From Bacteroidota bacterium (lineage in GTDB: Bacteria; Bacteroidota; Bacteroidia; Flavobacteriales_F; PHOS-HE28), in assembly GCA_023418095.1 (NCBI GenBank), contig JAEZDL010000244.1, positions 1 through 22,589 on the forward strand: 22,589 nucleotides of DNA. Reading direction: 5' to 3'. This document shows, in pieces, positions 15,079-22,589 of this stretch. Position 1 is the first letter of the stretch, and the number at the start of each line of letters is the position of its first letter. A program made the position numbers and the translations under genes. The notes below the pieces were generated by a model. The model was not told where the DNA came from. It saw only the letters and a program-made list of their open reading frames with translations, and did no database searches.

Positions 15079-15086
15079 TAATTTTG
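15079..15086 (+). promoter_or_regulatory. Candidate -7 box of the GIN-domain gene
   Basis: TAATTTTG matches TAnnTTTG exactly and lies 20 bases before the ATG at 15107. No clear -33 TTG is present. It would diverge from the recJ promoter in the same 177-base intergenic region. Confidence 0.4.
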
Positions 15087-15106
15087 ATCATATCAAATTC
15101 ATCGCG

Positions 15107-15889
15107 ATGAGCACCCATTCCTTTTCCGCTCTTTTTCTCGCTGTTGCGATCTGTATCACCTGGCCGGGTATCATCAGCGAAAAGCCATCGGAACCAGCGG
15201 TGGTATTGAAGGAGAAGGGTGATGATCCGCTGGTGAAAGTGCCGGCAGGCGATCCCTCGCGCACCTTCGAAGTGGGAGATTTCGATCGCGTCTCGATCTC
15301 CAGCATTCTGCAGGCTGTCGTTCGCACCGGCGACCGGCCATCTGTCGCTGCTTACGGCCCGGCCGAGCTTGTGGAACATTTGAAAGTGAAGCATTCCGAT
15401 GATGCGATCTCGATCTCACTGGATCTGCCCAACGGGAAGGAAATGAAGAAGCATGACGAGATCGTGCTGCTGATCACCACTCCGGCTTTGGAGGAAGTGG
15501 AGGCTTCCGGGATCACGAAGATCATGATCGAAGAAGTGCGATCCGCGGAATTCGATCTTTCACTCTCCGGTATATCGGAAGCACAAGTCGTGCGCATCAC
15601 CTGCACCGAAATGGAGATCGATCTCAGTGGCACTGCGATCGCCACGATCGCCGGAGAGACCGGTGAATTGCAGGCCGATGTCTCGGGCGCTTCGCAATTG
15701 CATGCGTTGGGGTTGCAGACCCGAAAGTCCTCGGTGGAAGCAAGCGGTGCCTCTGCGATCGAACTGCAGGTGAAGGATGAATTGCGTGCGGAAGCTTCGG
15801 GGGCGAGCAGTGTGAAATATACCGGTTCACCGGCGAAGGTGGAGGTGAACAGTACCGGCATGGCGATGATCAACGTGCTTTCCCATTGA
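15107..15889 (+). CDS. Exported GIN-domain (DUF2807-type) auto-adhesin-like protein
   Basis: The 260-aa protein has an N-terminal signal sequence (about residues 5-24, FSALFLAVAICITWPGI) without a good lipobox. Its body begins with FEVGDFDRVSI, then AEHL/LKVKHSDDAISI, and continues with repeated turns such as EASGITKI, LSLSGISEAQV, VSGASQLHA and EASGASAIEL. This S/A-G-A/I-S ladder is the signature of the GIN domain (DUF2807), a right-handed beta-helix found in Bacteroidetes envelope proteins. Its biochemical role is not established. The ATG at 15107 was chosen; the open frame upstream is antisense to recJ. The gene ends 20 bases inside the convergent SGNH gene. Confidence 0.88.
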   Translation: MSTHSFSALFLAVAICITWPGIISEKPSEPAVVLKEKGDDPLVKVPAGDPSRTFEVGDFDRVSISSILQAVVRTGDRPSVAAYGPAELVEHLKVKHSDDAISISLDLPNGKEMKKHDEIVLLITTPALEEVEASGITKIMIEEVRSAEFDLSLSGISEAQVVRITCTEMEIDLSGTAIATIAGETGELQADVSGASQLHALGLQTRKSSVEASGASAIELQVKDELRAEASGASSVKYTGSPAKVEVNSTGMAMINVLSH

Positions 15890-16814
15890 TCGGAACGGCG
15901 GATCGTTGACCCCAGGCGTGGTCGATCAGCATACGTTGCAGCTCCGGAGTGAGGTGGAGCGGATCGCGCCAGAGCGCACGATCGGCGGGGAAGAGCCCGG
16001 GCACATCAAGATCGATGTATGGTGCGATGGATCGCATGCGCTTTACGTATCGTTCGCGAAGGTCCAGCAGTCCGGCATCCCTGTACATCGCCTGCAGATC
16101 GGGATGCATGGGATATTCGAGCAGCACGAGTTCGATCCCTTTCTCCTTACAATGTTCCGCGATCCGCCCGATCCGATCGAAGATCCGATCATCCATCGCG
16201 AAGCCATCGATGTTCTCCTTCTCCATGGCGATCACCCGATCCCATTGATCGGGCGGCAATTCATCGTACTTCATCCCATCGCCCTTCGCAAGGCTGTAAA
16301 GGTTCAGCGCAGCGGCTTCGATCACGCGGCGGTTGGTGAGGTACAGAAGCGGCCGGTCCGTAAGCACTGAAGGTTCCTGCACGATATCCCAGTTCATGTC
16401 CGGCCGCATGGTGCGGAAGGAGACCTGGAGGTACACCTTGCGCAGATCGCCCACGCTATCGGCATACTGGAACAGATCGAAAGTTGTGCGGTGATTGCCG
16501 CCCGGTACCCCGAAATTGTAATGATCCTCACCGGCGACCTTCCGAAGGTGATCAAGATCGAAATAGGAAAGGCGCGAATCGCCGATGATCACATTGGGCT
16601 GCGGATCGCGCTTGAATTCGAGCATCTTCCACATCACGTTGCTGAAGGACATGGTGCGCCCACTGTGATCCAGGTTCCTGCGTTTCAACCCATTGTTCAC
16701 GATCAATTCCGATCCGAACATGGAATAGGGATCAACGATGGCCACGGCGCCAAGGATGAGCACGAACGGAAGCAGAAGGAGAAAGACCTGGCGGAGGAAG
16801 CGGCGCAGATCCAT
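15870..16814 (-). CDS. SGNH/AlgX-DltD-like partner of the MBOAT acyltransferase
   Basis: The 314-aa protein has one N-terminal membrane anchor (residues 7-27, LRQVFLLLLPFVLILGAVAIV) and a periplasmic SGNH-type domain. Block I is VIIGDSRLS with S80 as likely nucleophile, and the last block is RDPLHLTP with D284 and H287. Such proteins act with MBOAT membrane proteins to acylate polysaccharide or other cell-surface acceptors, as AlgX/AlgJ with AlgI or DltD with DltB. Its ATG shares one base with the stop codon of the MBOAT gene, so the two are translated together. The longer frame upstream of 16814 overlaps the MBOAT coding region and is rejected. The acceptor is unknown. Confidence 0.85.
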   Translation of the reverse strand: MDLRRFLRQVFLLLLPFVLILGAVAIVDPYSMFGSELIVNNGLKRRNLDHSGRTMSFSNVMWKMLEFKRDPQPNVIIGDSRLSYFDLDHLRKVAGEDHYNFGVPGGNHRTTFDLFQYADSVGDLRKVYLQVSFRTMRPDMNWDIVQEPSVLTDRPLLYLTNRRVIEAAALNLYSLAKGDGMKYDELPPDQWDRVIAMEKENIDGFAMDDRIFDRIGRIAEHCKEKGIELVLLEYPMHPDLQAMYRDAGLLDLRERYVKRMRSIAPYIDLDVPGLFPADRALWRDPLHLTPELQRMLIDHAWGQRSAVPINGKAR

Positions 16815-18286
16815 CAGAATTGGAAATAGATGAAATCCACCGTGCGGTAATAAGCGCCGAAGAAGATCATGGAACCGATGAAGCAGTAGTACACCGCCCA
16901 ACGCTGCCACGCAGGCCGCCGCGCAAGGATCCCGTTCACCCCGCCGGGCAGGTTCTGCAGCGCGTCCACCAGGATCAAAACACCGATCGCACCGATCGCG
17001 AGCACCATTTCACTGTACATCGATCCGAGTAGTCCGGCGTACAACCGTGATGCCTCTGCACCGAAAAGCACGGAAGCGTCCGTTCCCATTTCACGGAAGA
17101 TCGTAAAGGCATCCTGTATGTTGTTCGCCCGGAAGAACACCCAGCCGATGCATACCAGCACGAACGTGGTGATCATCTGGATCGCACCGAGCAGGACAGG
17201 TGAACGATCGAGCTTCAAGATCGAATTGATGCGTTGTTTGCGCCCGGTGGTGATCGTGGCGAAGATGAGGTAGAAGCCGTGCAGGGCGCCCCAGATCACG
17301 AAGGTCCAGTTCGCACCATGCCAGATCCCGCTGAGGAAAAAGGTGATGAAAAGGTTGAAGTACCAGCGCCAGCGGATCGTGCGATTGCCGCCCAGGGGTA
17401 TGTACACGTAATCGCGGAACCAGGTGCTGAGGCTGATGTGCCAGCGGCGCCAGAACTCGGAGATGGATCTGCTGAAATAGGGGCTCCGGAAATTGCGCAT
17501 CAGGTCCACGTCCATCACCCGTGCGGCACCGATCGCTATATCGCTGTAACCGCTGAAATCGCAATAGATCTGTATGGCGAACAGCAGGGTGGCGAGGAGG
17601 TAGGCCGGCCCTTCGTGGGCGCCCACGGAATTGTACACATGGTCCACCATCGGCGCCACCCGATCGGCGATCATCACCTTCTTGAACATGCCCCAGGCCA
17701 TCAGCTTGAGCCCGCTTATCACCCGTGGCCGATCGAAGACTGCTTTGAGCTTGAACTGTGCGATCAGGTTGGGTGCCCTTTCGATCGGCCCGGCCACCAA
17801 CTGCGGGAAGTAGCTCACGAAAAGCATGTAGATGTTGATGTTGCGTTCCGGCTTCGCATGGCCCCAATACACATCGATCGAGTAGCTCATGGTCTGGAAC
17901 GTATAGAAGCTGATGCCTACCGGAAGCAGCACATCGATCATGGGCACCGGATAACCGGCCCAGGGTTCCACGAGGTCCCGAAGGTTCTCGTTCACGAAGC
18001 TGAAGTATTTGAAGAAGAAGAGCAGCCCCAGGTTGGAGATGAGGCTGATGATCAGGAACGGTCTTCGATCGCGTATATCGGGCCGCTGCCCCATCTTGAT
18101 CGCAGCCCAATAATCGATCAGTGAAGAGAAAATGAGAAGCAGCACATATTCAGGCCGCCAGCACATGTAGAAATAAATGCTGGCCGCCAGCAACAGCATG
18201 TGCCGATGTGCCAGCCTGCGCAATGCGAAGAAAGCGGTGATCACCACCACGAAGAAGACCAGGAACTGAATGGAATTGAACGCCAT
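16814..18286 (-). CDS. MBOAT family membrane-bound O-acyltransferase (AlgI-like)
   Basis: This 490-aa integral membrane protein moves acyl groups across or at the cytoplasmic membrane for O-acylation of an extracytoplasmic acceptor. It has about ten or more hydrophobic segments and the typical motifs LPVGISFYTFQ (121-131), FPQLVAGPIER (160-170), CDFSGYSDIAIG (242-253), SEFWRRWHISLSTWFRDYVY (276-295, H283) and LSGIWHGANWTF (318-329). H323 is the expected catalytic His. Length and motifs fit the AlgI/DltB branch. The SGNH partner gene follows with a one-base overlap, and the cupin-like gene lies 115 bases upstream in the same direction. No alginate or teichoic acid genes are present here, so the substrate is open. 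Confidence 0.95.
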   Translation of the reverse strand: MAFNSIQFLVFFVVVITAFFALRRLAHRHMLLLAASIYFYMCWRPEYVLLLIFSSLIDYWAAIKMGQRPDIRDRRPFLIISLISNLGLLFFFKYFSFVNENLRDLVEPWAGYPVPMIDVLLPVGISFYTFQTMSYSIDVYWGHAKPERNINIYMLFVSYFPQLVAGPIERAPNLIAQFKLKAVFDRPRVISGLKLMAWGMFKKVMIADRVAPMVDHVYNSVGAHEGPAYLLATLLFAIQIYCDFSGYSDIAIGAARVMDVDLMRNFRSPYFSRSISEFWRRWHISLSTWFRDYVYIPLGGNRTIRWRWYFNLFITFFLSGIWHGANWTFVIWGALHGFYLIFATITTGRKQRINSILKLDRSPVLLGAIQMITTFVLVCIGWVFFRANNIQDAFTIFREMGTDASVLFGAEASRLYAGLLGSMYSEMVLAIGAIGVLILVDALQNLPGGVNGILARRPAWQRWAVYYCFIGSMIFFGAYYRTVDFIYFQF

Positions 18287-18401
18287 CTATTTCCTGTGGA
18301 TCGATCGGTCCCGTAGGTGGTGGATCCGATCCAGTGGCCAGATCAAGAACGAACCGCCGATCGGATCCGGCGGCAAGTTATCGGGAATTATGAATTCGAT
18401 A

Positions 18402-19277
18402 TCACGCCCGATCGCTTTTTCGTTGGATCCCCACCATGTCCTCGAGTTTGCACAAGGTCCCGGCCATTGCCGCATATCCGGTAATGGCCGCGGCCTTCAG
18501 CTTGTTCCCATCCTTGCGGAAACCCCACACGTCACGCAGGAAATCAGGAAAATTCTCCGCGTTCATCAGATCGTACGCGACGGACATGGAAACGGTAAGT
18601 GATTTCGCCGTATGCCACAGCCCGAACGGCACGTAGAGCGATTCGCCGGCGCTTATGGTGAACCGGTACGGGGTCACTTCCCGGAACAAGGGGAACCGGT
18701 CATAGTCGGGGTTCTCGGGATCGTTCACCAGCGACTTCCACGGATCCTTCGGATCGGGATACATCAAGTGTGCCTGTTCGCGCGGATACACGGTGAACTC
18801 CTTATCGCCATACAACTGGTTGATCCAGGCGCTGAGGTGATAATAATCGATATGTATGAACGGGAATTTTCCGCCAGGCCCGCCGATGAAGAGTTCGGTC
18901 ACGTTCCCCCAGTTACCAATGCTGAACCAACGGCTTTCAAGCCAATTCGGCCTGGCATATCCAAGATCCAATGGATCCATATGGCCCGCCAGTTCCGGTA
19001 GCTGCGTTCTGATGTGGTATTTGCACGGGTACGGCACCGGGCGGCTGGTATCCTTTCCTTCCACCAGATCGAGGATCTCGTTCATGGTATAGGTCACACC
19101 ATCCACTTCGGTCTTCCGATCACCGAAATTCTTGCGGAAGAATTCCGGGGTAAAGGTGCCGTACGCCTTCCATTTTCGGCTGGCGTCCTTGAAGACCAGC
19201 GGAATGCCTTTTTTCCAGAATTCGTTATAGAATTCCTTCTGGGTGATCTCCCCAGCGGAAACGCGTTGGATCTCCAT
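18402..19277 (-). CDS. JmjC/cupin-8-like Fe(II)/2-oxoglutarate oxygenase
   Basis: The 291-aa soluble protein resembles the Cupin_8/JmjC family, whose members hydroxylate proteins, RNA or small molecules with Fe(II) and 2-oxoglutarate. The N-terminus has the usual start of the fold (EFWKKGIPLVFKDASRKWKA). The iron triad is visible as HID (H142, D144) and H222 in YVPFGLWHTAKS; K159 or nearby residues could bind 2-oxoglutarate. No signal peptide is present, so it acts in the cytoplasm. It lies between dedA (47-base gap) and the MBOAT gene on the same strand. The substrate cannot be told from sequence. Confidence 0.87.
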   Translation of the reverse strand: MEIQRVSAGEITQKEFYNEFWKKGIPLVFKDASRKWKAYGTFTPEFFRKNFGDRKTEVDGVTYTMNEILDLVEGKDTSRPVPYPCKYHIRTQLPELAGHMDPLDLGYARPNWLESRWFSIGNWGNVTELFIGGPGGKFPFIHIDYYHLSAWINQLYGDKEFTVYPREQAHLMYPDPKDPWKSLVNDPENPDYDRFPLFREVTPYRFTISAGESLYVPFGLWHTAKSLTVSMSVAYDLMNAENFPDFLRDVWGFRKDGNKLKAAAITGYAAMAGTLCKLEDMVGIQRKSDRA

Positions 19278-19324
19278 GAACTATGATTGGTTATGAACAA
19301 AGATGCGAAAGGATCGGGAGATCC

Positions 19325-20068
19325 CTACTCCGGTCGCGATGGATCGTTAGGGATCTTCTTCCGGTCTGGTTCGTTCAGGCCAAGACTTTCCTCCACGGCC
19401 TCCTTCCCTACATGAACGATCACGGACTTCTTTTTACTGAACATCTTGTAGAGTACGGGGAAGAACGTGATCACACCTATGCCCAGGATGATCTTCTCGA
19501 AGTTGTTCTTCACCCACTCGTTCTCGCCAAGGTAGAAGCCTGTAAGGATCATGCTGGTGACCCAGAATATCGATCCCACCACGTTGTACAGGAAGTATTT
19601 CGTCCGATCCATATGCACGACCCCGGCCACGATGGGCGCGAAGGTGCGGATGATCGGGAAGAAGCGCGCCATGATGATCGCACGGCCGCCATGCTGATCA
19701 TAGAACTCCTTCGCCTGCAATACGTATTTCCGCTTGAAGAGAAGTGAATCCTTGCGCACCAGCAGCCGTGGCCCGGTCTTTCTACCGAAATAATAACCCA
19801 GGTGGTTGCCAAGGATGCCCGCGATCGTGATCAGCGTGATCCAATAGATGAGGTTGACAGCATCCACATCGGTGGGTGTTGCTGAATTTGCGATGATCAC
19901 ACCGGAGATGAAGAGGAGCGAATCCCCTGGCAGGAAGAAACCCACGAACAGCCCGGTCTCTGCGAAGATGATCAGGGCCACGATGTACAGGCCACCATAG
20001 ATGGTGACCAGCGCGGCCAGCTTCTCGGCATTGGTCAAGTATTGAAAAACTTCGATGATCTCCTGCAC
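19325..20068 (-). CDS. DedA family membrane protein
   Basis: DedA proteins are inner-membrane proteins of the VTT/SNARE-associated family linked to phospholipid (C55-P or PE) flipping and envelope homeostasis. The product of about 247 aa has the conserved motifs FLPGDSLLFISG, GYYFGRKTGPRL and RFFPIIRTFAPIVAG with several membrane helices, and a charged C-terminal tail. The GTG at 20068 is preferred: the longer option starts with TTG at 20089, which is part of a TAAATTTG promoter-like box and should lie upstream of the transcription start. The family name is certain; the start is not. Confidence 0.93.
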   Translation of the reverse strand: MQEIIEVFQYLTNAEKLAALVTIYGGLYIVALIIFAETGLFVGFFLPGDSLLFISGVIIANSATPTDVDAVNLIYWITLITIAGILGNHLGYYFGRKTGPRLLVRKDSLLFKRKYVLQAKEFYDQHGGRAIIMARFFPIIRTFAPIVAGVVHMDRTKYFLYNVVGSIFWVTSMILTGFYLGENEWVKNNFEKIILGIGVITFFPVLYKMFSKKKSVIVHVGKEAVEESLGLNEPDRKKIPNDPSRPE

Positions 20069-20086
20069 CGCGCCCTGGTTCCGGTA

Positions 20087-20094
20087 CAAATTTA
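20087..20094 (-). promoter_or_regulatory. Candidate -7 box of dedA
   Basis: The minus strand reads TAAATTTG, an exact match to TAnnTTTG, 18 bases before the GTG at 20068. Its last bases are the TTG that would otherwise be taken as the start. The -33 element is not recognisable. Confidence 0.4.
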
Positions 20095-20181
20095 CGGAGG
20101 CTCCACCCCGGCCGATGGCGGTTGGTGCGGGATCGGTGGCACTATCGTGATCGAGATCCCGATCGTGGCGTGGCGATGATC

Positions 20182-20213
20182 TTGAAATGGTAGCGCAGGT
20201 TCCACTATATTGC
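20182..20213 (+). promoter_or_regulatory. Candidate promoter of the T9SS type B gene
   Basis: TTG at 20182-20184 and TATATTGC at 20206-20213 (two mismatches to TAnnTTTG) are separated by 21 bases. Four bases follow before the ATG at 20218. The geometry matches the recJ promoter candidate. Confidence 0.3.
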
Positions 20214-20217
20214 GTGC

Positions 20218-22092
20218 ATGTTCCGACCGAGGCATCTACTGGTGGTCCTGTGCATCGCCTTCGCAGGTATGCACTTCAGTGCCAAGGCAAGTCACATCAT
20301 TGGCGGTGAATTGTACTATGTGTACCTCGGTGGCGATCAGTATGAAGTAACGCTTACACTTTACCGCGAGTGTTCTGCGTCCACCGATTTCGATCTCACT
20401 GGAAGGTTAACGGTCTTTGATGCGAACGGTATTCCCATCGATCTTTACGAGATACCGTATACCGGGCGGATCCCGATCCCAGTGGAATTGGATAGTCCCT
20501 GCCTTACGCTACCGCCCGAAGTTTGTATAGAAATGACGTCGTACACCACGATCATGGATCTGCCAGCGATCGGCGGTGGTTATCATATCTCCTTCCAGCG
20601 GTGCTGCAGGCAGCCCAATGCCGTGAACATCATGAATCCCACGGATATCGGTATCACGGTTACCATCCAGATCCCCGATCAGGAGTTCGCTGCCAACAGT
20701 TCCGCCCGTTTCAATGCCCTGCCACCAGTAGGCCTTTGTTTGAACGAGGACATGACCTTCGATCATTCCGCCACGGATCCGGATGGAGATAGCCTGGTGT
20801 ATTCCTTGACTACGCCATATATCGGCGGTTCACTGGGGAATGCCTATCCCTTCCAATCCGATCCGCCGCCCTATGTCCCCGTTCCTTGGGAGACGGATTA
20901 TTCCGAAAGCTACCAGATGGATTCATCGCCTCCGCTCTCGATCGATCCGGTCACCGGGTTGCTCACAGTGCATCCCACACTTGTCGGGAATTATGTGATC
21001 GGCGTAAGCGTGAAGGAATACAGGAATGGCCAGCTGCTTCTGGAATCGATCCGTGATTTCCTCTTCTCCGTGGTTCCCTGCGATGCAACGGTGGAAGCCG
21101 CCATCGCGCCGCAAACGCAATTCTGCACCGGCGAGCTCACGATCCCCTTCCAGAACAACAGCATCGGTGGCCAGGAATTGATCTGGGACTTCGGGGTACC
21201 GGATCTCTCGAGCGATGTTTCCACTGAAGAACAACCCATCTTCACATATCCGGACTACGGCACCTACACGATCTCCCTGATCGTGAATCCCGGCGCGGTG
21301 TGCGCCGATACGGCGATTGTCACGTATGCGCTTTATCCCACGCCCACACCTTATTTCGATCTGCCCGACACCACATGCGGACCATTGGAGACGGTGCTTA
21401 CAGCGGAAGGAATGACGATCCCGAATTCCACGGTGGCGTGGTACCTGGGTTGGGGCGATCCATCCTTCGCGAGCACGCCACAGGTGGAAGTGACCTTCCC
21501 CACGCTCGGTGTGCAACCGGTAACGCTTACCATCACGGAATATGGTTGCACCGGTTTCTACGATGGATCCATCACCGCGCATCCGCAGCCCGATGCGTAC
21601 TTCTGGCCCGATCTTCCATCACCACAACCCGTTGGGGCCAGCATTGTCTTCACCGACGGATCGAACGGCAATGGTGCACCCATAACGGAATATGTGTGGA
21701 TCCTGGATGGGAACGTGGTGCAGCCTGCCGGTGGCAACCTGCTTTGGGAGGATGCGCTTCCCGGCACCCATACGATCTCGCTTCAGATCACAACAGCCGC
21801 CGGTTGTACGGATACATATGCGATCACCTTCATGATCCTGCCGGAGGAGATCATCATACCGAACGTGTTCACGCCGAACAACGATGGGGAGAACGATCTG
21901 TTCGTGATGGAGAACGTGCAGTATTACGAGAACGAACTTTCGATCTTCAACCGGTGGGGAAATCGCGTATTCGATACGGCCAACTACCGCAACAACTGGG
22001 GTGGGTTGGATCTGCCCGATGGCACGTACTACTACGAGTTGAAATTGAAGGACGGCCGCAACTTCACAGGCCACGTGACCATCCTGCGCTGA
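20218..22092 (+). CDS. Cell-surface protein with PKD-like repeats and T9SS type B sorting domain
   Basis: The 624-aa protein has a signal peptide (about residues 1-24). The N-terminal module SHIIGGELYYVYLGG then QYEVTLTLYREC is common in large Bacteroidetes surface proteins. A central region with cadherin-like (DHSATDPDGDSLVYSL) and PKD-like (LIWDFG, YPDYGTYTISLIV) beta-sandwiches follows. The last 80 residues (IPNVFTPNNDGENDLF, LSIFNRWGNRVF, LPDGTYYYELKL) are the gliding-motility-associated type B C-terminal domain, which sends proteins through T9SS, often with a dedicated PorP/SprF-like partner. No such partner is in the window. Probably a surface adhesin or structural protein; no enzyme motif is seen. 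Confidence 0.93.
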   Translation: MFRPRHLLVVLCIAFAGMHFSAKASHIIGGELYYVYLGGDQYEVTLTLYRECSASTDFDLTGRLTVFDANGIPIDLYEIPYTGRIPIPVELDSPCLTLPPEVCIEMTSYTTIMDLPAIGGGYHISFQRCCRQPNAVNIMNPTDIGITVTIQIPDQEFAANSSARFNALPPVGLCLNEDMTFDHSATDPDGDSLVYSLTTPYIGGSLGNAYPFQSDPPPYVPVPWETDYSESYQMDSSPPLSIDPVTGLLTVHPTLVGNYVIGVSVKEYRNGQLLLESIRDFLFSVVPCDATVEAAIAPQTQFCTGELTIPFQNNSIGGQELIWDFGVPDLSSDVSTEEQPIFTYPDYGTYTISLIVNPGAVCADTAIVTYALYPTPTPYFDLPDTTCGPLETVLTAEGMTIPNSTVAWYLGWGDPSFASTPQVEVTFPTLGVQPVTLTITEYGCTGFYDGSITAHPQPDAYFWPDLPSPQPVGASIVFTDGSNGNGAPITEYVWILDGNVVQPAGGNLLWEDALPGTHTISLQITTAAGCTDTYAITFMILPEEIIIPNVFTPNNDGENDLFVMENVQYYENELSIFNRWGNRVFDTANYRNNWGGLDLPDGTYYYELKLKDGRNFTGHVTILR

Positions 22093-22096
22093 CGAT

Positions 22097-22447
22097 TCAA
22101 CCGAGTTGCTCCATCAGATCCGCGTGATGGATCTCCAGGTGCGAGGCGGTATGCACACACGCGCCGTTGCGGATCAACAACACCTGTGGCGATGCGTGTT
22201 CAACGCCATAGCGTGCTTCAATTGCATCGGATAGAGGTCTGTGGCGAAGCAGATCGAGAAAATAGACGGGTAGGTCGTTGTCCAACTGGCCCGGCCAGTC
22301 ACGTTCAAGCCTGTTCAACACCAGGCCGCTGATCATACACCGAGTGCTGTGTTTGAAGATCAACACGGGTCTTTCCTTCGAAAGTTCATCGATCGCGGTG
22401 AGCTGCGCCTGATCGGTGAGCTGGATCCATTGCATGAAGGTTCGCAT
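22097..22447 (-). CDS. ytxJ: YtxJ-like bacillithiol-system redox protein
   Basis: The 116-aa thioredoxin-fold protein contains IFKHSTRCMIS with a single active Cys (C37), matching the YtxJ/BrxC family, which is proposed to remove bacillithiol from proteins. Most relatives have Ser after the Cys (TRCSIS); here it is Met. LFLDLLRHRPLSDAI-type sequence and HASPQVLLIRNG further support the fold. It is cytoplasmic with no signal peptide. A start at Met5 (22435) is possible. It follows the acyl-CoA dehydrogenase gene by 22 bases and ends four bases from the convergent type B gene. Confidence 0.82.
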   Translation of the reverse strand: MRTFMQWIQLTDQAQLTAIDELSKERPVLIFKHSTRCMISGLVLNRLERDWPGQLDNDLPVYFLDLLRHRPLSDAIEARYGVEHASPQVLLIRNGACVHTASHLEIHHADLMEQLG

Positions 22448-22469
22448 TCAAAGTGCGGACCGATCCGCC

Positions 22470-22589
22470 TTATTTGAACGCGGCAAGGCCGGTCACTTCC
22501 TGGCCGGTGATCAGCAGGTGTATGTCGTGGGTGCCTTCATAGGTCACCACGCTTTCCAGGTTCATCATGTGGCGCATGATGGGATATTC
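22470..22589 (-). CDS. Acyl-CoA dehydrogenase (glutaryl-CoA dehydrogenase-like), C-terminus only
   Basis: The 39 visible C-terminal residues read EYPIMRHMMNLESVVTYEGT then HDIHLLITGQEVTGLAAFK. The YEGTHDIH motif near the C-terminus is a hallmark of acyl-CoA dehydrogenases, and the ending with -AFK and the NLESV context are closest in my memory to glutaryl-CoA dehydrogenase (GcdH), which oxidatively decarboxylates glutaryl-CoA in lysine/tryptophan degradation. The catalytic part lies outside the window, so the exact substrate class is uncertain. It is probably co-transcribed with ytxJ. Confidence 0.85.
   Translation of the reverse strand, partial: EYPIMRHMMNLESVVTYEGTHDIHLLITGQEVTGLAAFK

Noticed and set aside
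13844..15106. 421-codon extension upstream of the GIN-domain gene
   Set aside because: It runs antisense through recJ; the signal peptide begins at 15107.
17091..18110. 339-codon minus-strand frame and 296-codon plus-strand frame inside the MBOAT gene
   Set aside because: Both are shadows; the MBOAT frame has the full set of family motifs.
18287..18475. 62-aa minus-strand frame ending directly before the MBOAT start
   Set aside because: Its start lies inside the cupin-like gene in another frame and there is no recognisable motif or separate start; kept only as a possibility.

Overview
The window looks like an ordinary chromosomal stretch from a member of the Bacteroidetes, most likely the Flavobacteriales/Sphingobacteriia side. 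Three proteins end in type IX secretion system (T9SS) sorting domains: two of type A and one of the gliding-motility-associated type B. Several start codons are preceded by sequences close to the Bacteroidetes -33 TTG / -7 TAnnTTTG promoter, and classical Shine-Dalgarno sites are not obvious. Base composition is moderate (about half G+C by eye) and GATC is very frequent. No rRNA, tRNA, CRISPR array, transposase or prophage genes were seen.

Layout. At 1-803 (minus) is a 98-aa DUF6922-like protein overlapping an AbiEii-type nucleotidyltransferase that runs off the left edge. At 888-1526 (plus) is a NarL/LuxR response regulator whose phosphoacceptor Asp is Glu. At 1527-2054 is a repeat-rich intergenic region. 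At 2055-5627 (plus) are a small exported protein, a probable insertion carrying a proline-rich lipoprotein, and a PIF1-type helicase with a C-terminal HTH. At 5758-10904 (plus) are a T9SS type A surface protein, an M61 aminopeptidase and a polytopic GT-C-like membrane protein. At 11057-14929 (minus) is a probable operon recJ - cytochrome c/copper monooxygenase - tadA. At 15107-15889 (plus) is a GIN-domain exported protein. At 15870-20068 (minus) is a run dedA - JmjC/cupin-like - MBOAT acyltransferase - SGNH partner. At 20218-22092 (plus) is a T9SS type B cell-surface protein. At 22097-22589 (minus) are YtxJ and the C-terminus of an acyl-CoA dehydrogenase.

How the genes fit together. Most of the window is housekeeping (recJ, tadA, dedA, helicase) mixed with envelope and secreted functions (T9SS cargo, M61 peptidase, MBOAT/SGNH O-acylation pair, GIN-domain protein). 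The points most worth a second look are the Asp-to-Glu receiver, the heme/copper/T9SS fusion translationally coupled to tadA, the diverged 70-bp duplication of the helicase start around a lipoprotein insertion, the modular repeats shared by two intergenic regions, the AbiEii partner that is not AbiEi, and promoter-like elements lying almost on start codons. I found no clear new defence or mobile system. The strongest novelty candidates are the fusion protein and the insertion/duplication scar.
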